Source: Alistipes sp. UBA928 (GTDB lineage Bacteria > Bacteroidota > Bacteroidia > Bacteroidales > Rikenellaceae). Taken from it: a DNA stretch of 8,971 nt. The translations under genes and the position numbers were made by a program. The notes under the pieces were generated by a model. That model did not search any database, had not been told where the DNA came from, and saw only the letters and a program-made list of their open reading frames with translations. Of this stretch, positions 1 to 6,570 are shown piece by piece (the first letter of the stretch is position 1; each line of letters begins with the position of its first letter). The stretch covers positions 38,862 to 47,832 of the forward strand of contig DBDQ01000109.1 in the NCBI GenBank assembly GCA_002293665.1, written 5' to 3'.

Positions 1-455
1 TGCTCGCGCGCCATCCTGTAATGCTCGACGAAGAAACGAAGTGCGCAAAATGCCATGTTCGTCATGAACGCAGACAACAGACCTCCGAGATACATCCCAT
101 AAAACGGCCTGCCTTCATCCCACTCGGAAAAAGCGTTGGTACGCGGAAATACCCCACGGTTTTCCAACCATGACATCACAACATCGAGAAGCGCCCAAAA
201 AAAAGCGAGCAGCAGGGTCATTGCGATAAACCACAGGACGAAGCCCCTCATATTCCCGGTTTTTAAAGCCTTCGGCAATATATGCCCGCTCAAAACAGTA
301 GCCGGCGGAAAGCACGTGATGAACAGCAATAAGACGTATAGGACGATCTGTCCCGCAGGACAGATCCACACGAGTTGAATCGCCGATGTCAATGCCAGTA
401 ACACCCAAAATCCGGCAGCGATTCGCCGGTATGTTATCATAAGGACATCTTTCAT
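1..455 (-). CDS. LytS/YehU-like sensor histidine kinase, N-terminal membrane part (partial)
   Basis: This frame starts at an ATG at 455 and stays open to the left edge, giving 151 residues. An in-frame stop at 579-581 and no ATG between it and 455 support this start; Met6 is an alternative. Four hydrophobic segments are visible at about residues 13-30, 36-58, 71-95 and 119-142. A basic stretch (HYRMARE) follows, where LytS-type kinases of Bacteroidetes pass from the membrane domain into the linker before the His_kinase domain. The phospho-acceptor and ATPase parts lie outside the window, so the call rests on topology and the linker. Such kinases usually pair with a LytTR response regulator, often the next gene. 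The gene lies 269 bp after the pirin gene on the same strand. Another four-helix membrane protein is possible. Confidence 0.6.
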   Translation of the reverse strand, partial: MKDVLMITYRRIAAGFWVLLALTSAIQLVWICPAGQIVLYVLLLFITCFPPATVLSGHILPKALKTGNMRGFVLWFIAMTLLLAFFWALLDVVMSWLENRGVFPRTNAFSEWDEGRPFYGMYLGGLLSAFMTNMAFCALRFFVEHYRMARE

Positions 456-724
456 GAGCTTCGGTTTTATGGCTATTTTCCAAGATGCAAAGGAAGCGTC
501 TTTTGATCGAAGAACGGTCGGAAATTCCCACCGCTCGTCAACGATTTCCTGCCGGTGGTCAAAATGTTTTATGCGACGTCAAGATAGGTTTCGTCGAGCG
601 ATAGCAGTTCCATAAGGTCGGTGTAAATATCAGCCACAGGCAACGTTTAAATGCAGTCTTCGACGGCATCGCCGAACGGAGACCACACTTCCGAGCCTTA
701 TAGCTGGCGGCGGGTCGAAGATTT
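456..724. other. Intergenic region, no convincing gene
   Basis: This stretch lies between the pirin stop and the kinase start and should hold the kinase promoter, but I found no clear pair of Bacteroidetes promoter boxes. On the minus strand one frame reads a short peptide ending SLDETYLDVA at a TAA near 570, with an in-frame TAA about 25 codons upstream, and before that another short open stretch ending GDAVEDCI. These could be decayed coding sequence or chance. An 8-bp inverted repeat (TCTTCGAC at 657-664, GTCGAAGA at 714-721) has a loop of 49 bases and no T-tract, so it is not a convincing terminator. Confidence 0.5.
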
Positions 725-1432
725 TCACATCGGCAGATCCATCAGCAGCAGTTGCGCCTTGCCGGCAGCTGTAATCTCAACGCGGTCGGTTTCCCAAACG
801 CCGATCCCGTCGCGACGCGAGAGATGTTCTCCGGCAACAGTCGCTTCGCCCTCGATAACAAAGAGATAGAGGCCATTACCCTTACGGTTAATCTTGTATT
901 CGAGCGTGTGACAGTCGAGATCGAGCGTGTGGAACCATGCGTCCTGATGGATCCACGCCACGCCCGGCTCCTGTGCCGTGTCGGGGGTGACGATGGTGCG
1001 CAACTGGTTAGGCTTCGCGGCGGGCAGCGTGAAGTCGCCGTATCGCGGCGTCAGTCCATCCTTGCGCGGGAAGACCCAGATCTGCAAAAACTTCACCGGT
1101 CGGTCGGCAAGGTTGTTGAACTCACTGTGAGTAATGCCGGTTCCGGCGCTCATCACCTGAATCTGCCCGACCCGCAATGCCGCACTGTGGCCCATGCTGT
1201 CGCCGTGGCGCAGTTCCCCGGCGAGCGGGATCGAGACTATCTCCATGTTGTCGTGCGGATGGGTACCGAAACCTTCACCACCGGCAACGGTGTCGTCGTT
1301 GAGCACGCGCAAGGCTCCGAAATGTATGCGCGTGGGGTCGTACCAACGGGCGAAACTGAAAGTGTGCCAGGTGTCGAGCCAACCGTGGTCGGCATGGCCG
1401 CGCGTGGCGGCTTTGTGAATAACGGTTTTCAT
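725..1432 (-). CDS. Pirin family protein (bicupin, YhhW/quercetinase-like)
   Basis: This is a 235-residue protein of the usual length for bacterial pirins such as E. coli YhhW. The N-terminal cupin carries the family metal-binding set: His58 and His60 in THPHDNMEI, and His102 and Glu104 in GTGITHSEFN. The opening with GHADHGWLDTWHTFSF and the motif RVLNDDTV are also typical. The C-terminal cupin (about 140-235) lacks an obvious metal site, as usual. Pirins are cytosolic Fe-binding proteins; some open quercetin with oxygen and others act as regulators. The role here is unknown, and an oxygen-dependent reaction would be surprising if the host is an anaerobe. The ATG at 1432 is preceded by AGAGGAA about 17 bases upstream. 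The gene follows the copper-binding protein after 99 bp on the same strand. Confidence 0.93.
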   Translation of the reverse strand: MKTVIHKAATRGHADHGWLDTWHTFSFARWYDPTRIHFGALRVLNDDTVAGGEGFGTHPHDNMEIVSIPLAGELRHGDSMGHSAALRVGQIQVMSAGTGITHSEFNNLADRPVKFLQIWVFPRKDGLTPRYGDFTLPAAKPNQLRTIVTPDTAQEPGVAWIHQDAWFHTLDLDCHTLEYKINRKGNGLYLFVIEGEATVAGEHLSRRDGIGVWETDRVEITAAGKAQLLLMDLPM

Positions 1433-1469
1433 GACGATAACTGTTTTTTGATTCCTCTACACAGCAAAC

Positions 1470-1502
1470 GATGTGCCCGCCGGGAAAATTGCCTGGCACA
1501 TC
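1470..1502. repeat. Perfect 8-bp inverted repeat upstream of the pirin gene
   Basis: GATGTGCC at 1470-1477 and GGCACATC at 1495-1502 are exact reverse complements with a 17-base spacer. The element lies between the Csp-like gene and the pirin start, 38 bp upstream of that start. No T-tract follows on either strand, so it does not look like a standard intrinsic terminator. It could be a 5' UTR hairpin or an operator for the pirin gene. Function is not shown. Confidence 0.35.
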
Positions 1503-1531
1503 ATACATAGCGATCCGGGCTGCCTTAATTG

Positions 1532-1852
1532 TCAATGCACGGCCAGAAAGTCGCGGCACGCCTTGGCGCAGGCGCGGCATGCGGCGGCACAGGCGCGGCA
1601 ATGGTCGTTGTTGTGTTTCGAGCATTCGTCGGCGCATTTTTCGCACGATTCGATGCAAAGTTCCAGCATCTTGGGTTTCATGCGGCTGCCGTGATGGACA
1701 AGTTGTAGCATGGCGGCACAGATCACCGCACAATCCTTGTCCAAACGGATGCACTCGGCCATCATACCGACCATCTTCTCGTTCAGACACCCCTCGTGGC
1801 ACTCGTTGCAGGCGAAGACGCACTCCGCCAGTTTTGTGATTAACGCGTTCAT
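1532..1852 (-). CDS. Four-helix-bundle copper-binding (Csp-type) cysteine-rich protein
   Basis: This 106-residue protein carries 16 cysteines spaced three, four or seven apart along predicted helices: C11, C15, C18, C22, C34, C41, C45, C66, C70, C73, C77, C85, C88, C92, C95 and C99. The pattern CxxxCxxCxxxC, repeated near both ends, is that of copper storage proteins (Csp; four-helix bundle, formerly DUF326), whose cysteines line the core of the bundle and bind many Cu(I) ions. There is no signal or Tat peptide, so it resembles the cytosolic Csp3 type. The ATG at 1852 places the helix MNALITKLAEC at the N-terminus; an in-frame Met 8 residues upstream only adds an unlikely extension. It stands alone after a strong terminator, so it should have its own promoter in 1853-2003, though I could not identify one. 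Family is fairly sure; copper is inferred from the family. Confidence 0.9.
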   Translation of the reverse strand: MNALITKLAECVFACNECHEGCLNEKMVGMMAECIRLDKDCAVICAAMLQLVHHGSRMKPKMLELCIESCEKCADECSKHNNDHCRACAAACRACAKACRDFLAVH

Positions 1853-2003
1853 AATATTGGCTGTTGATATGCACATCGAGCGGCAAAACCTGTGCCACAG
1901 AGAGTATGATTATCACGAGGATCGCGCCATATGTTGTGCAACGCATGGCTGCCTTTGAGTTACGGGGTCGGGACGGTGGTGAATTGAGCCGTACCGGAAA
2001 AAG

Positions 2004-2046
2004 AAAACAGAGGTCTGCACCTTGAAGAAACGCAGAACTCTGTTTT
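2004..2046. terminator. Strong bidirectional intrinsic terminator
   Basis: Arms at 2004-2018 (AAAACAGAGGTCTGC) and 2032-2046 (GCAGAACTCTGTTTT) pair at 14 of 15 positions around a 13-base loop. On the minus strand the stem runs into TTTTCTTTTT (1998-2007), and on the plus strand into TGTTTTGTTT. It lies 31 bp past the stop of the Cys-rich peptide and should end the cysK unit. It also separates that unit from the Csp-like gene downstream on the same strand. Confidence 0.82.
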
Positions 2047-2076
2047 GTTTAATGTATGTGTCTGCCTTTTAGTAGT

Positions 2077-2277
2077 CTATTCGGAACAGGAAGCGGTGGT
2101 TTCTGTGCAGCAGACAGTTTCGTCGGCACAGCAGCTCTTTTCGGAGCAAGCGCAGGTTTCGCATTTGCAAGTTTCGCAGCCACAATTGGAATCTGTCGTT
2201 CCGACAGCCATTGCGGTTGCCACGGCGCCGGTGAAAATCAGGGCTGCCATGGTAGCCGCCTTAAGAATTTTTTTCAT
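2077..2277 (-). CDS. Exported cysteine-rich small protein, metallothionein-like
   Basis: This 66-residue protein begins with a signal peptide: a KKILK start, a hydrophobic core (about 8-20) and a likely signal peptidase I site after AMA (residue 24). The mature part of about 42 residues has 11 cysteines (C32, C34, C37, C39, C42, C44, C49, C50, C56, C57, C64), arranged as CxCxxCxCxxCxC followed by two CC pairs, with acidic and Thr/Ser residues between. There are no aromatic residues after the signal. The composition fits a thiol-rich metal-binding peptide, but I do not recognise a named family. The ATG at 2277 is chosen over an in-frame ATG 23 codons upstream because it gives a clean signal peptide. 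The gene starts 52 bp after cysK and ends before a strong terminator, so it is probably co-transcribed with cysK. Confidence 0.78.
   Translation of the reverse strand: MKKILKAATMAALIFTGAVATAMAVGTTDSNCGCETCKCETCACSEKSCCADETVCCTETTASCSE
2149..2178 (-). repeat. 15-bp tandem duplication within the Cys-rich gene
   Basis: Two adjacent 15-base units encode C-E-T-C-K (residues 34-38) and C-E-T-C-A (39-43). They differ at only a few positions. This suggests that the Cys array grew by duplication of a five-codon unit. Confidence 0.65.
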
Positions 2278-2329
2278 GGTAAATTTGATTTTCGGGTGTA
2301 TTCTCAATAGTTTGGAAAAAAATGTGTAC

Positions 2330-3277
2330 TTACAGCGGATATTCATCGAAGGCGTATAAAACAGTCGAGAGGTAGCGTTCTCCTGTGTCGGGCAGAAGGA
2401 CGACTATGGTTCTGCGGGCATTCTCCGGGCGGCGCGACAGTTCTAACGCTGCGTAGACGGCCGCTCCCGAGGAGATACCGACCAACAGGCCCTCGGATTT
2501 GGCCAATTCGCGGCTCGTACGGATTGCGTCATCGTTGGCCACCCGGACGATCTCGTCCGGCACCGTCGCGTCGAATGTCCCGGGGACAAATCCCGCCCCG
2601 ATTCCCTGTATCTTGTGCGCTCCCGGGGCGCCGCCGCTCAGCACGGGCGAATCCGCCGGTTCCACGGCGACGATCTGTACACTCGGGTTTAGCTCTTTGA
2701 GCCGTTTTCCCGTACCGCTCACCGTGCCGCCCGTACCGACTCCCGCGACAAAAATGTCGACTTTTCCGTCCGTGTCGCGCCAAATCTCTTCGGCCGTCGT
2801 GCGGTAGTGCACAGCCGGATTGGCCGGATTCTCGAACTGCTGCAAAATAATGGCGTTGGACGTTTCGGCCTGCAATTCTTCCGCTTTGGCAATCGCGCCT
2901 TTCATCCCTTTGGCGCCCTCGGTGAGCACGAGTTCGGCGCCCAGCGCCTTGAGCAGGTTACGCCGCTCGAAGCTCATGGTCTCGGGCATGGTCAGGATCA
3001 GCCGGTAGCCCTTGATGGCCGAGACCCAGGCCAGTCCGATGCCCGTGTTACCGCTCGTGGGTTCGATAATGACCGATCCGGGTTTCAAGGTGCCTTTTTT
3101 CTCGGCGTCCTCGATCATAGCCAGTGCTATACGGTCTTTGACGCTACCCAGCGGATTGTAGTATTCGAGTTTGGCGACCAAGCGTGCACCGGCCTGTCGG
3201 TAGGTGCCGTAATTTTCCAGTTCCAACAGCGGGGTGTTGCCGACGAACTCGGTCAGTTTTTCTGCAATTTTGCTCAT
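2330..3277 (-). CDS. cysK: Cysteine synthase A (O-acetylserine sulfhydrylase)
   Basis: This 315-residue PLP enzyme makes L-cysteine from O-acetylserine and sulfide in the cytosol. All family marks are present: NTPLLEL near the start, the PLP lysine K47 in NPLGSVKDR, the substrate loop EPTSGNTG (72-79), the phosphate-binding glycine loop GVGTGGT (179-185), KIQGIGAGFVP (222-232), SSGAA (269-273) and the C-terminal PDTGERYLST. The length is normal for CysK, and there is no regulatory or heme domain as in cystathionine beta-synthase. It lies 77 bp after the PatB-like gene, with a good Bacteroidetes promoter candidate and a palindrome in between, so it may be expressed both with the upstream genes and alone. 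No serine acetyltransferase (cysE) is seen in the window. A beta-cyanoalanine synthase side activity, known for some members, cannot be excluded. Confidence 0.96.
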   Translation of the reverse strand: MSKIAEKLTEFVGNTPLLELENYGTYRQAGARLVAKLEYYNPLGSVKDRIALAMIEDAEKKGTLKPGSVIIEPTSGNTGIGLAWVSAIKGYRLILTMPETMSFERRNLLKALGAELVLTEGAKGMKGAIAKAEELQAETSNAIILQQFENPANPAVHYRTTAEEIWRDTDGKVDIFVAGVGTGGTVSGTGKRLKELNPSVQIVAVEPADSPVLSGGAPGAHKIQGIGAGFVPGTFDATVPDEIVRVANDDAIRTSRELAKSEGLLVGISSGAAVYAALELSRRPENARRTIVVLLPDTGERYLSTVLYAFDEYPL

Positions 3278-3305
3278 GATCTCATTCTTTTGAAGTTTGA
3301 TAATG

Positions 3306-3336
3306 CAAAATTAGCGCACTTGCAAACTCCCTGAAA
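3306..3336 (-). promoter_or_regulatory. Candidate Bacteroidetes-type promoter for cysK
   Basis: On the minus strand, TAATTTTG (3306-3313) fits the -7 consensus TAnnTTTG exactly. TTTC (3333-3336) stands 19 bp upstream, matching the -33 box TTTG at three of four bases with accepted spacing. The -7 box ends 28 bp before the cysK ATG. Confidence 0.55.
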
Positions 3337-3353
3337 TACCCTTTTAGGGGTAT
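3336..3353. promoter_or_regulatory. Palindrome resembling a CsoR/CstR-family operator (or weak terminator)
   Basis: The minus-strand sequence ATACCCCTAAAAGGGTAT has perfect 6-bp arms (ATACCC/GGGTAT) around six bases. It lies just after the PatB-like stop and abuts the candidate cysK -33 box. CsoR, CstR and RcnR-type repressors, which sense copper, persulfide or nickel, commonly bind sites of the form TACCCC-N-GGGGTA, and the resemblance is clear. No such repressor is encoded in the window. It could instead be a weak terminator of the metY-patB unit, but the stem is short and followed by only a few T. Confidence 0.4.
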
Positions 3354-3354
3354 A

Positions 3355-4512
3355 TTATGCAAACTCTTTTCCCAGCCTTTCGAGTGCCTCGGTGAGGACG
3401 GTTCGCGGACAGGCAATGTTGATGCGCTGAAACCCTTCGCCCCCGGCGCCGAACATCGTACCGCTGTTCAACCATAGTTTCGCCTCTTCGGTCACCCGGC
3501 GGTCGAGTTCCGACTGCGGCAGTCCGTACTCCGAAAAGTCGAGCCACAACAGGTACATCGCCTGAGGCTCGACCAGTTTCACCCGAGGTAACTTATCCGC
3601 CAGAAATTCGCGCACCAGTCGGATATTCTCCTCAAGGTAGCCTTTCAACGTCGCCAACCACGGTCCGCCTTGGGTGTAGGCGCTTTGGCAAGCGACGATG
3701 CCAAGTGTGTTCAGTTGGCTGTACCCGCTGCGGTGGATCTCCGTCCGCAGTTGCTCGCGCAACGCTTCGTTGCGGACGAAGATATTCGAAACCTGTAATC
3801 CGGCCAGATTGAACGTCTTGCTCGGCGCGGTGGCGATCACGGAGTTTTCGTCGATCAGGCCGAAGCAGGTGTGCGTGTGGCCGCTCCAGACAAAATCGCA
3901 GTGTATCTCGTCCGAAACGACCGTCACTCCGTGCCGTTGACAAATCTCGCTCATTCGCTCCAACTCCCTGCGCGTCCACACCCGGCCGACGGGGTTGTGA
4001 GGACTGCACAACAAGAACAGTTTCACACGCCGGGCGACTATCTTTCGCTCGAAATCCTCGAAGTCGATACTGTACCCGCCGTCGCGGTAGACCAGTTCAT
4101 TTGTGACAAGTTCCCGCCCATTGTCGCGGATAATGTTGTAAAACGGATAATAGACCGGCGTCTGCACCATCACCGCATCGCCCGGCCCGGTGAAGGCGCG
4201 CACCGCCTGTGCCAGTCCGTAGACCAGCCCCGGTGACTTGACGATCTCGCGGGGGGCCACGGTGTAGCCGAAGCAGTCGGCAAACCACGCCGACACGGCA
4301 CGGTAATACGGCTCTTTTGGCTCGGAATAGCCGAAAATCCCGTGGGCCACGGTCTCCTGCATGTCCGCCAGCACCTCCGCCGGGGCGGGAAAATCCATGT
4401 CGGCCACCCACATCGGCAGCACCCCCTGGGGTTTCCCCCGCTCGCGGGCAAAATCGTATTTAACGGAGTTCGTACCGTGGCGATCTATGATGGTATCGAA
4501 GTCTGGTTTCAT
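3355..4512 (-). CDS. patB: MalY/PatB-family PLP C-S beta-lyase (cystathionine beta-lyase-like)
   Basis: This 385-residue fold type I aminotransferase-like protein is of MalY/PatB length and pattern. It begins with DFDTIIDRHGTNSVKYD, then LPMWVADMDF (32-41), GIFGYSEP (58-65), the PLP contact NPVGR (173-177), D201 in SDEIHCDF, the Schiff-base lysine K232 in APSKTFNLAGL, and the carboxylate-binding arginine R363 in FQRINIACPR. Family members cleave cystathionine or cysteine-type thioethers to a thiol, pyruvate and ammonia. E. coli MalY also represses the maltose activator MalT, but nothing suggests that here. The ATG overlaps the MetY-family stop by 4 bp, so the two are translationally linked. 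Together they could turn O-acetylhomoserine or methionine-type substrates and cystathionine into homocysteine. The exact substrate cannot be read from the sequence. Confidence 0.92.
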   Translation of the reverse strand: MKPDFDTIIDRHGTNSVKYDFARERGKPQGVLPMWVADMDFPAPAEVLADMQETVAHGIFGYSEPKEPYYRAVSAWFADCFGYTVAPREIVKSPGLVYGLAQAVRAFTGPGDAVMVQTPVYYPFYNIIRDNGRELVTNELVYRDGGYSIDFEDFERKIVARRVKLFLLCSPHNPVGRVWTRRELERMSEICQRHGVTVVSDEIHCDFVWSGHTHTCFGLIDENSVIATAPSKTFNLAGLQVSNIFVRNEALREQLRTEIHRSGYSQLNTLGIVACQSAYTQGGPWLATLKGYLEENIRLVREFLADKLPRVKLVEPQAMYLLWLDFSEYGLPQSELDRRVTEEAKLWLNSGTMFGAGGEGFQRINIACPRTVLTEALERLGKEFA

Positions 4513-5750
4513 AGCGTTTTCAGGGCATTTTCAATATCGTTTTTGAGATCATCCACTGCCTCGATCCCCGCCGAAAAACGGATCAGACTCTCCTCGATCC
4601 CCGCCGTGCGTTTCATTTCGGGCGTAAAGGTGGCGTAAATCGTCGATTCCGGGTGGATGACCAGCGACTTGTTGTCGAACAGGTTGGTAGCCCGGCGGAA
4701 GACTTTCAGCGCGTTCATAAAGCGGAAACAGTCGGCTTTAGAGCCCAGCTCCACCGTGAACATCGCACCCGGATCACCACTGAACAGGATGTCGGAGAGC
4801 GTCTTGTAAGGCGTGGTTTTGAGCGCCGGGTAGTTCACCCGGGTAATCTTAGGATGCTCCACGAAATGGCGCGCCAACTCGTGGGCCGTGGCACTCATGC
4901 GCCGGTAACGCACGTCGAGCGTCTCCATGCCGAGTGCATGCATGTAAGCCGTATCGGGCGTCATTACCGCCCCGAGGTTGCGCACGATCTCCGTGCGGAG
5001 TTTGTGGGCGAAACGCGAAACACCCGCCGGAGGCTCGGACATTGCGGCGAGCCGTCTGTTTTTCGTCCAGTCGAATGTGCCATAATCGACGATCACCCCG
5101 CCGGTGCTCGTCGCCCCGCCTGATATATATTTGGTAGTCGATACTACCTCGACGTCGACTCCCGCCTTTTTTGCGTCGAAAGCGCACCAGGGCACCAACG
5201 TCGTGTCGATGATCATCGGCACTCCCTTCGCCCGCAGGATCTTCGATATCGCGGGCAGGTCGGCCAACTCCAGGTGGGGGTTGGTGATCAGTTCGGCAAA
5301 AAAGGCGCAGGTATTTTCGTCGATGGCGGCGACAATCTGCGCCGGATCGTCCGTGTCCACGAACCGCACCTCGACGCCGAACGCCGCCAGCGTGCTGCGG
5401 AAGAACGAAAAGGTGTTGCCGAACAGGTGCGGCGAACTGACGATGTTGCTCCCGGCGGAAGCGATGGCGAAAAAGGTGTTCGTAATAGCCGCCATGCCCG
5501 AGCTGAGGGCTACGACACTTTCGGCACCCGAAGCGGCGCGTACTTTTTGCTCGAAATTCGTGACGCTCGGGTTCGAGATGCGTGAGTAGGTATGTTCGCC
5601 CGTTTCGCCGCGGAAGGCGGCAGCGATGGCCTCCGAGTCGGCGAATTCGAAGGCCGCGTTGCGGTAGACCGGCAGCGCGAGAGCGCCGTGGGCATCGGGT
5701 TTTTCGAAGTCGGCCCCTATGATCCGGGTCGAAAAATTCATGTCGTTCAT
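4509..5750 (-). CDS. metY: Cys/Met metabolism PLP enzyme: O-acetylhomoserine sulfhydrylase / methionine gamma-lyase family
   Basis: The 413-residue protein belongs to the Cys/Met metabolism PLP family. Residues align with those of Pseudomonas methionine gamma-lyase (recalled, not computed) at a constant offset of 4: Y55 and R57 in TYSR, G85-M86 in SSGMAA, D182, S204 and the PLP lysine K207 in STTKYISGG. The carboxylate arginine is R391 in LIRFSAGIE. The position of catalytic Tyr114 is Phe110 (LFGNT in place of the usual YGGT), and the gamma-lyase Cys116 position is Asn112. This argues against a standard methionine gamma-lyase and fits a divergent sulfhydrylase branch that makes homocysteine from O-acetylhomoserine and sulfide. 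The start could be Met1 or Met4. The gene begins 43 bp after the ABC ATPase and overlaps the PatB-like gene by 4 bp. Confidence 0.88.
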   Translation of the reverse strand: MNDMNFSTRIIGADFEKPDAHGALALPVYRNAAFEFADSEAIAAAFRGETGEHTYSRISNPSVTNFEQKVRAASGAESVVALSSGMAAITNTFFAIASAGSNIVSSPHLFGNTFSFFRSTLAAFGVEVRFVDTDDPAQIVAAIDENTCAFFAELITNPHLELADLPAISKILRAKGVPMIIDTTLVPWCAFDAKKAGVDVEVVSTTKYISGGATSTGGVIVDYGTFDWTKNRRLAAMSEPPAGVSRFAHKLRTEIVRNLGAVMTPDTAYMHALGMETLDVRYRRMSATAHELARHFVEHPKITRVNYPALKTTPYKTLSDILFSGDPGAMFTVELGSKADCFRFMNALKVFRRATNLFDNKSLVIHPESTIYATFTPEMKRTAGIEESLIRFSAGIEAVDDLKNDIENALKTL

Positions 5751-5770
5751 CGTAGTTGTATTTGGTGCCG

Positions 5771-5804
5771 TAAAAATAGCGAATAATGCACTACTATAAG
5801 TAAA
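5771..5804 (-). promoter_or_regulatory. Weak candidate promoter before the MetY-family gene
   Basis: On the minus strand TATTTTTA (5771-5778) matches the -7 consensus TAnnTTTG at all but the last base. TTTA (5801-5804) lies 22 bp upstream, slightly outside the usual spacing. It would allow the sulfur genes to be transcribed apart from the CODH/transporter operon. The match is poor enough to arise by chance in this AT-rich gap. Confidence 0.25.
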
Positions 5805-6570
5805 ACTCCACTTCCGTGTAATTTTTCATCTCGAAAATTTCGAGTATCTGATCCCGCACAGTCAGAAAGCGTGCGTCTGTCCGATCGCGTCCGCGCCCCA
5901 TGTCGACGGTTTTCACCGCCTTGATGCGGCCGGGGTCGGGGGCCATGACAACCACGCGGTCGGCCAAATATACAGCCTCTTCGATGTCGTGGGTGACGAA
6001 GATCACTGTTTTACCGCATGCCTGCCAGATACGGATCAATTCGTCCTGCATCCGGGCGCGCGTGATGACGTCGAGCGCGCCGAACGGCTCGTCCATCAGG
6101 AGCATGTCGGGGTCGACGGCTAGCGCCCGCGCAAGGGCGACCCGCTGACGCATGCCTCCGGAAAGTTGGTCGGGATAGTGGTTCCTGAACGCCGCGAGCC
6201 CCACCAGATCGAGGCACCGGTCAACAGTTAGTTGCCGTTCGGGGCGGGTGAGTTTCCGGTTTTCGAGTCCCAGCCCGACGTTGCGCTCCACCGTGCGCCA
6301 GGGTAACAGCCCATAATCCTGAAAGACAAACGTGTGGCGCGGGTCGGGTCCGGCGACCGGACGGCCATCGACCGATACGCTGCCCGACGAGGGCCGCTCG
6401 AAGCCGGCGATCGCGCCCAACAGCGTCGTTTTACCGCAGCCGCTCGGGCCGAGCAGGCACACGAACTCGCCTTCGCGAACGGTGAGCGACACGTCGGAGA
6501 GCGCGGTGAAACGCTCCGGGCCGCGGTGGTACTCCACAGAAAGGTGTTGGATGTCGATCTTCGTTGTCAT
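5794..6570 (-). CDS. ABC importer ATPase, NitT/TauT (SsuB/TauB) type
   Basis: This 258-residue ATP-binding subunit drives the neighbouring importer. All ABC motifs are intact: Walker A GPSGCGKT (41-48), Q-loop Q84 in VFQDYGLLPW, signature LSGGM (136-140), Walker B LLMDEP (157-162), D-loop GALD (164-167) and H-loop H194 in VTHDIEEA. The FQDYGLLPW and THDIEEAVYLADRV patterns are those of the nitrate/sulfonate/taurine subfamily. The ATG at 6570 is chosen because it forms an ATGA overlap with the permease stop and begins right before the first strand (KIDIQHLSVEY). The longer reading frame upstream only shadows the permease. There is no C-terminal regulatory domain. The solute cannot be deduced from this subunit. 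Confidence 0.96.
   Translation of the reverse strand: MTTKIDIQHLSVEYHRGPERFTALSDVSLTVREGEFVCLLGPSGCGKTTLLGAIAGFERPSSGSVSVDGRPVAGPDPRHTFVFQDYGLLPWRTVERNVGLGLENRKLTRPERQLTVDRCLDLVGLAAFRNHYPDQLSGGMRQRVALARALAVDPDMLLMDEPFGALDVITRARMQDELIRIWQACGKTVIFVTHDIEEAVYLADRVVVMAPDPGRIKAVKTVDMGRGRDRTDARFLTVRDQILEIFEMKNYTEVEFYL

Noticed and set aside
115..531. 138-residue minus-strand frame at the left end
   Set aside because: The neighbouring frame starting at 455 gives four membrane segments and a family-like layout, while this one shows no domain.
752..1510. 252-residue plus-strand frame opposite the pirin gene
   Set aside because: It is antisense to an intact pirin with all metal ligands and shows no recognisable domain. 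Long antisense frames are common opposite GC-rich genes.
1275..1946. 223-residue minus-strand frame spanning the Csp-like and pirin starts
   Set aside because: It overlaps two clear genes in another frame and is rich in Arg and His, as expected from out-of-frame GC-rich DNA. Its hydrophobic N-terminus lies in the intergenic region and is probably chance.
2807..3334. 175-residue plus-strand frame opposite cysK
   Set aside because: It is a shadow of a highly conserved PLP enzyme and reads as low-sense sequence without motifs.
5751..5793. SAM riboswitch before the MetY-family gene
   Set aside because: The 43-bp gap is too short for a SAM aptamer, and no multi-stem pattern is visible.
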